A DNA stretch of 32,035 nucleotides, taken from the NCBI RefSeq assembly GCF_001485495.1, contig NZ_BCNF01000016.1, forward strand, positions 1 to 32,035, given 5' to 3'. The notes beneath the pieces were generated by a model. That model saw only the letters and a list, made by a program, of their open reading frames with translations, was not told where the DNA came from and made no database searches. The translations under genes and the position numbers were made by a program. Positions 23,980-31,953 of this stretch are shown piece by piece (the stretch's first letter is position 1; each line of letters begins with the position of its first letter). The DNA comes from Gordonia desulfuricans NBRC 100010 (GTDB lineage Bacteria > Actinomycetota > Actinomycetes > Mycobacteriales > Mycobacteriaceae).

Positions 23980-24630
23980 TCATATCCCTGTCTGTGGCTG
24001 CGGCGCAGCGGGTTCCGGGACGTCGGCGATGTCGGCAGGAATCCGGCTGTCCTGACGCATGCCGTCGACCATGAGCCGCAGCGTTCGGCGCCAGAGTGCG
24101 GGGTGTGCGGCACCGCCGAGTTCGCGGGCAGCACCGACCGCCGCGAGGATCAGCGGGACGTCGGCGCCGTGGAAACTCTGGCGCATCCAGCCGAGTTCCT
24201 TGAGTCTGTCCACCATCACATCCGATGCCGGGATGATCCGTTCGAGTGCCGCCGATTGCGCCGCGCCCGGAGACCGGACCTCCTGGAGCACGATCTGCCG
24301 GAGCCCCTTGTTCTCGGCGAGTTGAGCACACAGCTCTGCCAGGTGATCGACGAAGGACGTCGCCGGATCCTCGGCCCGCGACACCGCATCCATCGACATG
24401 ACCACCGCATCCACCTGACTCGTGAACAGTGCGTCGACGAGACCGGCCTTGTCGCCGAAGCGCCGATAGACCGTTCCCACACCGACTCCGGCACGTTCGG
24501 CCACGTCGGCCATTGTCACCTCGAGGCCGTGCTCGGCGAATGCTTCCGATGCCGCCACCGTGATCCGTTCGACGTTGCGTGCGGCATCGCTGCGTAGCCG
24601 CGGTCCCGATTCGTTGGTCTCCGATGCCAT
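23980..24630 (-). CDS. TetR-family repressor of the adjacent MFS exporter
   Basis: Protein of 216 residues. Helix-turn-helix at about 18-64 (VERITVAASEAFAEHGLEVT, MADVAERAGVGVGTVYRRF), then a helical ligand domain with RQIVLQEVRSPGAA and a typical MVDGMRQDS end; the tail is Pro/Ala-rich. The open frame extends to 24786, but ATG 24630 is the start that leaves the operator region free. Its gene is divergent from the DHA2 exporter, with two inverted repeats in the 113-bp gap, the standard arrangement of a drug-responsive repressor and its pump. The inducer is unknown. Confidence 0.88.
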   Translation of the reverse strand: MASETNESGPRLRSDAARNVERITVAASEAFAEHGLEVTMADVAERAGVGVGTVYRRFGDKAGLVDALFTSQVDAVVMSMDAVSRAEDPATSFVDHLAELCAQLAENKGLRQIVLQEVRSPGAAQSAALERIIPASDVMVDRLKELGWMRQSFHGADVPLILAAVGAARELGGAAHPALWRRTLRLMVDGMRQDSRIPADIADVPEPAAPQPQTGI

Positions 24631-24646
24631 GTCGAGAACCCTACCG

Positions 24647-24679
24647 CGAGCAAACGGAATGACAGATTCCGTTTGCTCG
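24647..24679. promoter_or_regulatory. TetR operator 1
   Basis: Perfect 14-bp arms (CGAGCAAACGGAAT and its reverse complement) around a 5-bp spacer. It covers the exporter's -35 region and should also block the repressor's own promoter. Confidence 0.75.
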
Positions 24680-24687
24680 GTTATGCT
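24659..24687 (+). promoter_or_regulatory. Promoter of the MFS exporter gene
   Basis: ATGACA (24659-24664), 17-bp spacer, TATGCT (24682-24687). The -35 hexamer lies inside operator 1. Confidence 0.6.
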
Positions 24688-24698
24688 TGCCCGGTCAG

Positions 24699-24720
24699 AA
24701 ACGGAACATCGCTTCCGCTT
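24699..24720. promoter_or_regulatory. TetR operator 2
   Basis: AAACGGAA-N6-TTCCGCTT repeats the inner half-sites of operator 1 (AAACGGAA-N7-TTCCGTTT). It sits just downstream of the predicted transcription start, before the ribosome site GAGGGAG. Confidence 0.6.
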
Positions 24721-24743
24721 GGTTATCCGAGGGAGCCGCCCAC

Positions 24744-26258
24744 GTGTCCACCGACACCCAACCCACCCCGCCGAGCACGAGTCCACCTACCGTCGAGCCC
24801 CATCCACATCGCTGGTGGATTCTCGTCGTGCTCGCCATCGCCCAGCTCATGGTGGTGCTCGACGCCACGATCGTGAACATCGCCTTGCCTGCCGCCCAAG
24901 CCGATCTGGGATTCGACGACGACCTTCGCCAGTGGGTGGTCACCGCCTACTCCCTGGCCTTCGGCGGTCTGCTCCTGCTCGGCGGCCGCATCAACGACCA
25001 GTTCGGACGCAAACAGGCATTCATCATCGGCCTCGCCGGCTTCGCCGCGGCCTCGGCTCTGGGCGGATGGAGCCCGACCTTCGAGGTGCTGGTCATCGCC
25101 CGCGCCCTGCAGGGCGTCTTCGGCGCACTCCTCGCACCCGCCGCGTTGTCACTGCTCACCGTCACCTTCTCGCACAGCGGTGAGCGCGGGCGTGCCTTCG
25201 GCATCTACGGTGCGATCTCCGGTGCCGGTGGAGCCATCGGCCTGCTGCTCGGTGGTGTACTCACCGAGTACATCTCGTGGAACTGGTGCCTGTACGTCAA
25301 CGTCATCTTCGCGGTGATCGCGCTGGTCGCCGCGGTCAAACTGATTCCCGCCCACAAGCCCGACGACGCGGCCGGCTCACTCGACTGGCCAGGCACCGTC
25401 ACCGCGACCTTCGGTTTGTTCGCGCTGGTCTACGGGCTGGCCAACTCCGAGGTCAACGGGTGGTCGGACACCTGGACCATCACCTTCATCGTCGTCGGTG
25501 CGGTACTGCTGGCGGCGTTCGTGGTGATCGAGACCAAGGTGGTCCACCCGTTGCTGCCACTGCGCGTCGTCCTCGACCTGGTGCGCGGCACCTCCTACAT
25601 CGTGATGTTCATCGCCGCGATCGGTATGTTCGGCGTCTTCTTGTTCCTGACCTACTACCTGCAGGGCACCCTGGGGTACAGCCCGGTGGCGACCGGTGTC
25701 GCATTCCTGCCGATGGTGGCCGCATTGGCACTCACCGCAGCGGTGGTCGGCAACGTGACCCAGAAGGTCAGTCCGAAAATCCTTGTCGGCGTGGGTCTGG
25801 CGTTGTCGGCATGCGCGATGCTGTTCCTCACCACCATCGACGTCGACAGTTCGTACGCGACCGGTGTGTTGCCCGGTCTGCTGATGTTCGGCATCGGCCT
25901 CGGGTCGGTGTTCGCCACAGCGATGGGCTTCGCGACGAGCGGAGTGGCCGCCGAGGACGCCGGAGTCGCCTCCGCCACGGTCAACACCGCCCAGCAGGTC
26001 GGCGGATCGATGGGTATCTCACTGCTGTCGAGCTTCGCGGCGACCGCCGCGGCCGACTATGTCACCGCGCACCAGCCCGGTCCGACCGCCACACCGGAGG
26101 CCCCGCTCGCCCTCGAACACGGCACCCAGCTCGCGAGCTACCACACCGCATTCTGGTGGTCGGCAGGCTTCTTCGCGGTGGGCGCCGTCATCGCAGCGCT
26201 GCTCTACCCGGCGAAGCCGCCGAAGATCGACGCCGAAACCGTGGTGATCGCCCACTGA
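24744..26258 (+). CDS. DHA2-family MFS exporter (14 TMS)
   Basis: Membrane protein of 504 residues with 14 predicted helices. Family marks: MVVLDATIVNIALPAAQADL in helix 1, the loop 2-3 motif GGRINDQFGRKQ, RALQGVFGALLAPAALSLL (motif B region) and GRAFGIYGAISGAGGAIGLLLGG (motif C), the last given here in halves of one helix. It probably exports toxic organic compounds or drugs with protons at the cytoplasmic membrane; the substrate is unknown. GTG 24744 is preceded by GAGGGAG (24729-24735). Controlled by the divergent TetR gene through two operators. Confidence 0.9.
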   Translation: MSTDTQPTPPSTSPPTVEPHPHRWWILVVLAIAQLMVVLDATIVNIALPAAQADLGFDDDLRQWVVTAYSLAFGGLLLLGGRINDQFGRKQAFIIGLAGFAAASALGGWSPTFEVLVIARALQGVFGALLAPAALSLLTVTFSHSGERGRAFGIYGAISGAGGAIGLLLGGVLTEYISWNWCLYVNVIFAVIALVAAVKLIPAHKPDDAAGSLDWPGTVTATFGLFALVYGLANSEVNGWSDTWTITFIVVGAVLLAAFVVIETKVVHPLLPLRVVLDLVRGTSYIVMFIAAIGMFGVFLFLTYYLQGTLGYSPVATGVAFLPMVAALALTAAVVGNVTQKVSPKILVGVGLALSACAMLFLTTIDVDSSYATGVLPGLLMFGIGLGSVFATAMGFATSGVAAEDAGVASATVNTAQQVGGSMGISLLSSFAATAAADYVTAHQPGPTATPEAPLALEHGTQLASYHTAFWWSAGFFAVGAVIAALLYPAKPPKIDAETVVIAH

Positions 26259-26259
26259 T

Positions 26260-26287
26260 CGGCACCCACCGATCGGGGTGGGTGCCG
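26260..26287. terminator. Hairpin between the MFS and GNAT genes
   Basis: CGGCACCCACC, 6-nt loop, GGTGGGTGCCG: a perfect 11-bp stem starting 1 bp after the MFS stop and ending 4 bp before the GNAT stop. It should end both convergent transcripts. Confidence 0.7.
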
Positions 26288-26291
26288 GCCG

Positions 26292-26624
26292 TCAGCCCAT
26301 GGACCGAAGGATCTCCGGGGTCACCGGATCGACGATGTCGGTGACCTCGGGATGCTTCGACACATACCGTGCGACTGCCGGGCACACCGGCACAACACGG
26401 AGTCCGGCGCTTCGGGTCTCGGCGAGGGCATTGTGGATCAGGGTGGTGGCAAGGCCTCGCCCGCCGAACTTCTCCTCGACGACGGTGTGCGGGAAGATCC
26501 GTTGCGCGCCGCGATCGATGAACACGGTGAATCCGGCGAGCTCACCGTTCACCGTGATCTCGAACCGCCCTTCGGCGTCGTTGCGGGTGACGGCGATGAC
26601 GTCGTCGGTGTTCTGGTCGGTCAC
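26292..26624 (-). CDS. GNAT-family N-acetyltransferase (YjdJ-type)
   Basis: Protein of 110 residues, the short GNAT type. RFEITVNGELAGFTVFIDRG, then FPHTVVEEKFGGRGLATTLI with the acetyl-CoA pyrophosphate loop (KFGGRGLA), then VVPVCPAVARYVSKHPE. It transfers acetyl from acetyl-CoA to an unknown small acceptor. GTG 26624 has GAGGAG 6-7 nt upstream; the longer frame to 26735 has no such site and an atypical Arg-rich start. A 122-bp gap separates it from the upstream HIRAN gene on the same strand. Confidence 0.83.
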   Translation of the reverse strand: MTDQNTDDVIAVTRNDAEGRFEITVNGELAGFTVFIDRGAQRIFPHTVVEEKFGGRGLATTLIHNALAETRSAGLRVVPVCPAVARYVSKHPEVTDIVDPVTPEILRSMG

Positions 26625-26746
26625 GGGCTTCTCCTCGGTTCTCGGGCTGCACCGTCGCGGCGCATCTCGAATGGATTCGACACTCTCGCCCCCGCGCAAC
26701 GTCGTTGCGGTCCGCGGCATTCCGGGCCGGTGCACCAGGGCGTGGG

Positions 26747-28756
26747 TCAGGGCGCCAGGGCCTGCGCCTTCACCAGCCGTTCGGCCATGTCGGTATCGAT
26801 CTGATCAGGTCGACAGGCACGAAGGTACCGTTCCAGGATGGCGATCTCGGCACCGACATCGCCTGCCTTGCGATACAGGATCGCCGCCTGCTCGGTGTAC
26901 CAGGGGGCAGGGGAGTACCCGTGGAATCGTGCATCCCGCTCCGCGGCGTCGACACATTCGAGTACGAGTCGGAGTGCCTCGCCGTTGTGCTGGGCCCGTT
27001 TGAGTTGTTTGACCTCCTCGGCCCATTCGACGAAGTCCCTACCGCGCACGAGCCGACGACGCTGATCCTCCGCGGTCGATCCTCCGGCTGCCAGACGGGT
27101 GCGCCGGGTGTCCGCCAGCTCTGCGGCATGCATTCGCGCGCGAGCCGACGATTCGGTTTCGTCTTCGGCGTCATAGGCCTGTTCGTATGGCCCGAGGATG
27201 ATCCGGGCCGGCGCCCTGGTGCCGGCGGGAACGAAGATCCGGCACCGTACGGCGCAGTCGTGGCCGTGATGCTGGGGATGCCGGATGACCTCCCGCACCA
27301 TCTCCGCCTCCAATGCACTCACGTACCCGACGAGTCGGCGGTCCACGTAGACCGCGAGCGGCCCCCAACCCTGGGGGCCATGGTCGAGTTCTCGGACGAT
27401 GGCGGTGGTGTGGTGGGCTCGCCCGCGAGGGATGTTCGCGTCGTCGAGGATGGTGTCGATGGCCTCGATGTGGTCCTTTTCGTAGGACAGTTCGGCGGCT
27501 CGGGGAAGCACGATCTCGTCCGCTGGGCGCAGTGCGGTGAGGTAGCTGTCGCCGGGGTCGATGATCTCGTGCCGGACCGGCGCCGCGGGTTCCGGCGTTG
27601 CGCGTACGGTTCCGGCGAGCTCACGTGCCCGTTCCAATCGGTCGCGTAATCCTTTGGTGCCCAGGTGTTCCGGATCGTCACGCAGGAAGCGTTCGAGGAT
27701 CATGACCTCGTCGTCGTACTGTTTGCGTGACCGATAGATGATCGCGGCCTGCTCGGTCGGCCACGTCGCCGGGCGTGACACCAGTATCGCGGCACTGCGT
27801 TCGGCGGCGTCGATGCACGCATGTAACAACACCAGCGCGCGGTCGGTGTCGCCGTCGGCGCGGGCCTGGGCGATATCAGTTCGTAGTGAGGTGAATTCAC
27901 GGCCGTCGACGAGTGCGGCGTCGGCGGCTTCGTCCAGTCGTCGCAGAACCGCCGCATCGCTGAGCCGCTCGGTCCCGTCGGGGCTGATGCGACCCGGCCA
28001 TGTGGGCCGATCGACGTAGCGCCACTCCGGTTCGCGATCGCCACCGGGTTCGAGGGTCACCCGCGCCGACCACGTTCCGTGCTCGTAGATCGCCCAGATC
28101 CGCGCCTCGACGGTTGCTCGCTGGCCGCGTTCCATGAGTTGCAGGACTGTGGCCTGAATTGCGGGGGCCACCTCGGCGGGGACGTAGCCGACAGACAGCA
28201 TGTCGATGTACACGGCGACAGCATTCGTGTCGTGTGGATTCCAGGGCTCGGCGACCAGTTCTGCATCGCGCCAGATGACCCCGCCGAGCGGCTTGTCGGC
28301 GCGGGCGAACAACTGGGAGAAGGAATCCCGGTGATGACTTTCACCGGCGATCTCCAGATCACGCACGTCCAGGACAGGATTGTGCGGAGGTTCCGGACGA
28401 ACTGCCGGACCCGACGTCGCGGCCCGATTGACCTCGGCGACTTCCTTCAACCAGTCACGCAGTTGCTCGAACCGCGGCTGCATCCGGCGGGTGAAGACCA
28501 CGGTGTGCGCGTCCCCGGGTTCGGCCTTGCCTGCCGGTACCCCGGCCACCGCGAGCTGGAGGTAACCGTTCGCCAGACGTGTCGCAGGTTTGAAGTGGTA
28601 GCCCAGCACCTGACTGAGCGGGACCCGGTCCCCGGCACCGAACACCGCACCGACGACCGCTCGATTGACCTTGGTGATCGTCGTTGCGTCGACGTCGAAG
28701 CGAGCGCCGTATCCCTGGTAGGACGTGGTGCCGAATTCGGGAATGTCAGTGTTCAC
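26747..28756 (-). CDS. Multidomain protein: DUF4429, HIRAN and helical repeats
   Basis: Protein of 669 residues. Residues about 5-110 match DUF4429, a PH-like domain (IPL-like SQVLGYHFKPAT, NGYLQLAV, HTVVFTRRM). Residues about 125-240 form a HIRAN domain (LEIAGESHHRDSF, LVAEPWNPHDTNAVAVYID, VGYVP), known for binding DNA ends or stalled forks in helicase-linked proteins. After a helical segment (about 285-385) comes a second HIRAN-like part (about 405-530, with LAVYVDRRLVGYVSALEAEM) and a second helical segment (about 565-665). The helical segments are duplicates: ACIDAAERSA..PTEQAAIIYR versus ECVDAAERDA..YTEQAAILYR. No nuclease, helicase or membrane part is seen. GTG 28780 is also possible. 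Divergent from the PH-SHOCT pair; role unknown. Confidence 0.8.
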   Translation of the reverse strand: MNTDIPEFGTTSYQGYGARFDVDATTITKVNRAVVGAVFGAGDRVPLSQVLGYHFKPATRLANGYLQLAVAGVPAGKAEPGDAHTVVFTRRMQPRFEQLRDWLKEVAEVNRAATSGPAVRPEPPHNPVLDVRDLEIAGESHHRDSFSQLFARADKPLGGVIWRDAELVAEPWNPHDTNAVAVYIDMLSVGYVPAEVAPAIQATVLQLMERGQRATVEARIWAIYEHGTWSARVTLEPGGDREPEWRYVDRPTWPGRISPDGTERLSDAAVLRRLDEAADAALVDGREFTSLRTDIAQARADGDTDRALVLLHACIDAAERSAAILVSRPATWPTEQAAIIYRSRKQYDDEVMILERFLRDDPEHLGTKGLRDRLERARELAGTVRATPEPAAPVRHEIIDPGDSYLTALRPADEIVLPRAAELSYEKDHIEAIDTILDDANIPRGRAHHTTAIVRELDHGPQGWGPLAVYVDRRLVGYVSALEAEMVREVIRHPQHHGHDCAVRCRIFVPAGTRAPARIILGPYEQAYDAEDETESSARARMHAAELADTRRTRLAAGGSTAEDQRRRLVRGRDFVEWAEEVKQLKRAQHNGEALRLVLECVDAAERDARFHGYSPAPWYTEQAAILYRKAGDVGAEIAILERYLRACRPDQIDTDMAERLVKAQALAP

Positions 28757-28859
28757 GGTGCGCTCGCCTCCCGAGGTCACGCTATCAATCGACCGAACGA
28801 CATCCCCTTCGGGTGTGTGATGATGTCAAGGCTGCCGGGATGAAGTGAAGGTGTGGAAC

Positions 28860-30509
28860 GTGGTCGAAGTGAGTCCCAAGTTCGTCGTGAAAGACGTCGA
28901 GGTCTGGTGCAAGGCTATCGCCCACGAATTGGCCGTAGGCGAGATCATCTGGGCCTTTGTGAGTGCCTCGGACACTCGACCGGCAACCATCGCGACCGTG
29001 ATCACGAATTCCCGCATAGCGGGCTTCTACCCAAGTGTCCGAGCGTCCAAACGACTCCCGACAGAAGTGCCCGGTGATCGAATCCGCAGCATCGAGTTCC
29101 CCTCGATCGGCGACAAGACGCACATGACCGTCCTCACCGAGGACGGACAGACAGATTTCGGTGAGATCGATCCAGCCGATATCGATTTCGCCAGGTACTA
29201 CGTCGAATACCTTCGGAACACAACTACCGACGCCCACACGGCGATTCCTACCGAGGTTGGGTCGGCGACCGAAGAACCTCCTGTCGTGATGTCACCAACG
29301 GGCCCGGGCTCGACGAAGCTCACATTTGTCAAACAGGAGGACCCGACAGGCCCTGTCTCCATCGCTGAGCCTGCGCACGTACTGGCAGAGCCATCAACGC
29401 CCGCTGACGTCGATGGCCCCCCGTCCTCGTCAGTGCCCGCGCTAAGCCCGAAGATCAAGGAGAAGAAGGCCGCCAAGTGGTCTCAGGCGATCACGCCAGA
29501 TCTCTACGCCGGTGAGAGTATCTGGGCCTTCGTGAATGCCGCGAGGTTCAAACCGGCCACGGTCGCCACTGCGATAACGAACGCGCGCATCATCGGTTTC
29601 ACCCACTTCGGCCAGACCACCGACAAGCGCATTCTGCTCGAGGTGGCAGGTGATCAGATTCGTGGACTGGACTTCTCCACCAAGGGAGGTCTTCCGCACT
29701 TCCGGATACAGACCGACGCCGGCGAGGTCGACTTCGGATCGTTCGACGCCAACGAAGTCGATTTTGCGCGGCACTACGCCGAGTATCTGTGGCACAACGG
29801 CATCGATCCAATCGCGCAGCAAGCGGCCATGCAGCAGAGGCAGGAGGCTGTCGCCGCGGCTGGGGTCCGGAACGCGTGGTTGCGCCAGCGGAATGCCATC
29901 CCGGTCTTCGGTACGGCAATGAAAGACAAATGGTGGGACGACATCAGTCGCCACTCACGCCCAGAAGAATTGCCGTGGTTCGTCATCAACAGCGGAATGG
30001 AGGGTCGGCTGGTTGCCTTCGAGGACCGCTTGCTGATCTCGAAGAAGGGGTTCATGAGCGCTTCTTTGGGAGGCAGTCGAGAAACGATATTTCTGTACTC
30101 TGACATCACCAACATCGAGTACAACAGCGGCTTCATGAACGGTGTCCTCGAAGTGCTGACACCGAGTTACCAGGGGACGGCCAATCACGACTACTGGCGA
30201 TCCTCGGGCAAGTCCCGCAACAGCGCATCTGACGACCCAAGAACTCTGTCGAACTGCTTGCCCCTCATCAAGGTGACCTACCGCGAAGCCCAACCGATGC
30301 TGAATGAGGTGCAACAGAAGATCGCGGCATCGAAGCGGACACAAGTCATCGTCCACCACGCATCAGATTCCGTGCAGCCCGCGGGCCCTGCTCCTGTGAC
30401 CGGGCTGGCAGACGAACTCGCGAAGCTCGCAGACATGCACCAACGAGGAATCCTGGACGACGACGAGTTCAAGGCGGCCAAGGGCGCGCTGATAGCGCGG
30501 ATGTCGTGA
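28860..30509 (+). CDS. Tandem PH-like domain protein with C-terminal SHOCT domain
   Basis: Protein of 549 residues. Two copies of a roughly 105-residue domain at about 16-118 and 207-311, each shaped like GE-IWAFV, PATIATVITNSRI-GF, EV-GD-IR--F, DFG--D---VDFARYYVEYL. A further bacterial PH-like domain lies at about 371-490 (GRLVAFEDRLLISKKGFMSA, YSDITNIEYNSG). A SHOCT helix pair ends the protein (514-549: LADELAKLADMHQRGILDDD, EFKAAKGALIARM). No signal peptide or membrane helix, so cytosolic. PH-like and SHOCT parts usually mediate oligomerisation or membrane/protein contact. GTG 28845 and 28851 are in frame, but alignment of the leader with the next gene favours GTG 28860. First of two tandem paralogues. 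Confidence 0.8.
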   Translation: MVEVSPKFVVKDVEVWCKAIAHELAVGEIIWAFVSASDTRPATIATVITNSRIAGFYPSVRASKRLPTEVPGDRIRSIEFPSIGDKTHMTVLTEDGQTDFGEIDPADIDFARYYVEYLRNTTTDAHTAIPTEVGSATEEPPVVMSPTGPGSTKLTFVKQEDPTGPVSIAEPAHVLAEPSTPADVDGPPSSSVPALSPKIKEKKAAKWSQAITPDLYAGESIWAFVNAARFKPATVATAITNARIIGFTHFGQTTDKRILLEVAGDQIRGLDFSTKGGLPHFRIQTDAGEVDFGSFDANEVDFARHYAEYLWHNGIDPIAQQAAMQQRQEAVAAAGVRNAWLRQRNAIPVFGTAMKDKWWDDISRHSRPEELPWFVINSGMEGRLVAFEDRLLISKKGFMSASLGGSRETIFLYSDITNIEYNSGFMNGVLEVLTPSYQGTANHDYWRSSGKSRNSASDDPRTLSNCLPLIKVTYREAQPMLNEVQQKIAASKRTQVIVHHASDSVQPAGPAPVTGLADELAKLADMHQRGILDDDEFKAAKGALIARMS

Positions 30510-30568
30510 CCGTCTCCGGTCAGTGGCGATGATGTCCGACGGCGTCACAGGATGAAGGACGTGCTGCA

Positions 30569-31642
30569 GTGGAATTGAGTCCGGTGATCGCGTCCTTTGT
30601 CGCCGACAGCGTGTGCGAGAAGCTGGCCGCCGACATGCTCGACGGTGAAGAAGTTCTGGCGCTCGTGTCCGTGATCAGTTCCCAACCCGTCACCCTCATG
30701 ACTGCGATCACGACCCATCGGATCCTGGGCGTTCAGCCCTACGCGCTCGATTCACGCCAGCAGGTGCCCATCTGTGCAGAAGGCGAGAAGATCACCGGCG
30801 TACGGATCACTCCCACAACGGGCATCGACCACCTGATCATCGAGACCGCCGAGGGCGAGATCGATTTCGGTATAGTGAGCCACCCCGATGACATGAAGGT
30901 GGCCAGGAAGCACATCGAGCAGTTCCGACGTTTCACCGCACCGTCAATCAGTTCAATGGTAGGTGAGGCCCCCACCCCGACCGTACCGGCTTCCGGCCCA
31001 CGGTCATCAAAACTGAGCTTCGTCAAACCGACTCCTACCGACACGATGAGTCGGTCGACGCCACCGCTTCAAAGTCCGGGACTGACACAAGCAGACGCCC
31101 AGACCTGGTGTGCGGCAATCGCCCCAGACCTGTCCCCCGGAGAGTCGATTCGCGAGCTGGTGCGCGTGACCCGATACAAACCGACGACGACAGGCACCGC
31201 ATTCACGAACAGACGCATCATCGGCTTCGCACATATGGGCAAGACGACAGAAGAACGTGTCTTGCTGGAGGTGGTGGCCGACGACATCCGGTCCGTCGAC
31301 TTCCCGATCAGGGCCGGGCTGCTGAGCCTCTGCGTGACGACCGACGACGGTCAACTCAACTTCGGAACGTTCGATCCACAATCAGTCGACTTCATCAAGC
31401 GCGCGATTCACCGCCTTCGCAATGGCGACGACGATCCACCGGCTGCCACAGCCGCCGTCGTGGAGTCGCGGCAGCCTGATTCAATTCCTGCCGGTTCGGA
31501 CGTCGACGAAGATCCCGACCCCGATGCAGTCGGAGGACTTGCCGGAGAACTGGCCATGCTGGCCGACCTGTATCAACGTGGTCTGCTCGATGCCGACGAG
31601 TTCAAGTCGGCCAAAGCCGCGACAATTGCCAAGTTGTCGTAG
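30569..31642 (+). CDS. Second PH-like/SHOCT paralogue, lacking the central PH domain
   Basis: Protein of 357 residues with the same plan as its upstream neighbour: PH-like copies at about 15-121 and 180-284 (ESIRELVRVTRYKPTTTGTA, TNRRIIGFAHMGKTTEERV), a shared linker (GPRSSKLSFVKP against GPGSTKLTFVKQ) and a SHOCT end (323-357: GLAGELAMLADLYQRGLLDA). The third PH-like domain of the neighbour is absent. GTG 30569 starts MELSP, matching VEVSP of the neighbour. It lies 59 bp after the first gene's stop, probably one transcript. A hairpin follows. Function unknown; the duplication suggests hetero-oligomers (inference). Confidence 0.8.
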   Translation: MELSPVIASFVADSVCEKLAADMLDGEEVLALVSVISSQPVTLMTAITTHRILGVQPYALDSRQQVPICAEGEKITGVRITPTTGIDHLIIETAEGEIDFGIVSHPDDMKVARKHIEQFRRFTAPSISSMVGEAPTPTVPASGPRSSKLSFVKPTPTDTMSRSTPPLQSPGLTQADAQTWCAAIAPDLSPGESIRELVRVTRYKPTTTGTAFTNRRIIGFAHMGKTTEERVLLEVVADDIRSVDFPIRAGLLSLCVTTDDGQLNFGTFDPQSVDFIKRAIHRLRNGDDDPPAATAAVVESRQPDSIPAGSDVDEDPDPDAVGGLAGELAMLADLYQRGLLDADEFKSAKAATIAKLS

Positions 31643-31650
31643 TCCGGTCT

Positions 31651-31678
31651 GACCGTCCCGGAACTGTCGGGGATGGTC
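31651..31678 (+). terminator. Hairpin after the PH-SHOCT pair
   Basis: GACCGTCCC, 10-nt loop, GGGATGGTC: a 9-bp stem with one G-T pair, 8 bp past the stop. No U-tract. Confidence 0.4.
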
Positions 31679-31738
31679 ACGGCCTATCGTCGCCGATGCC
31701 CGAGTGTCACCAGTCCCTTCGACAGGAAGGCATCTTCC

Positions 31739-31903
31739 ATGCTGGTCGTTGGTGTCCATCGACACAAACGCTCACACGTGTGCGTCGCCAAGCTTGCCAA
31801 CGTGACCATCTCGGAGGTGGTAACCACTCGGCGCATGCTGCGGAGATTTCGACTCGGGTCCTCGCGATGCTCGGTCCCGGCTCAATCATCAAGCCGCAGT
31901 TGA
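31739..31903 (+). pseudogene. Degenerate 5' fragment of an IS110-type transposase
   Basis: From ATG 31739 the reading begins MLVVGVHRHKRSHVCV, very like the start of IS110-family transposases (MxVVGVDxHKRSH). The catalytic Asp of the DEDD set is replaced by His (CAT for GAT). Homology stops within about 20 residues and the frame ends at 31903. A different frame nearby reads AHAAEISTRVLAMLGPGS, which may be another decayed piece. No IS ends are visible. Judged a remnant; a chance match over such a short stretch is possible. Confidence 0.45.
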
Positions 31904-31953
31904 TGGCTCACTCACCGATATGACTTCTTGCTCGATCACCCAGTGCCGCAGGA

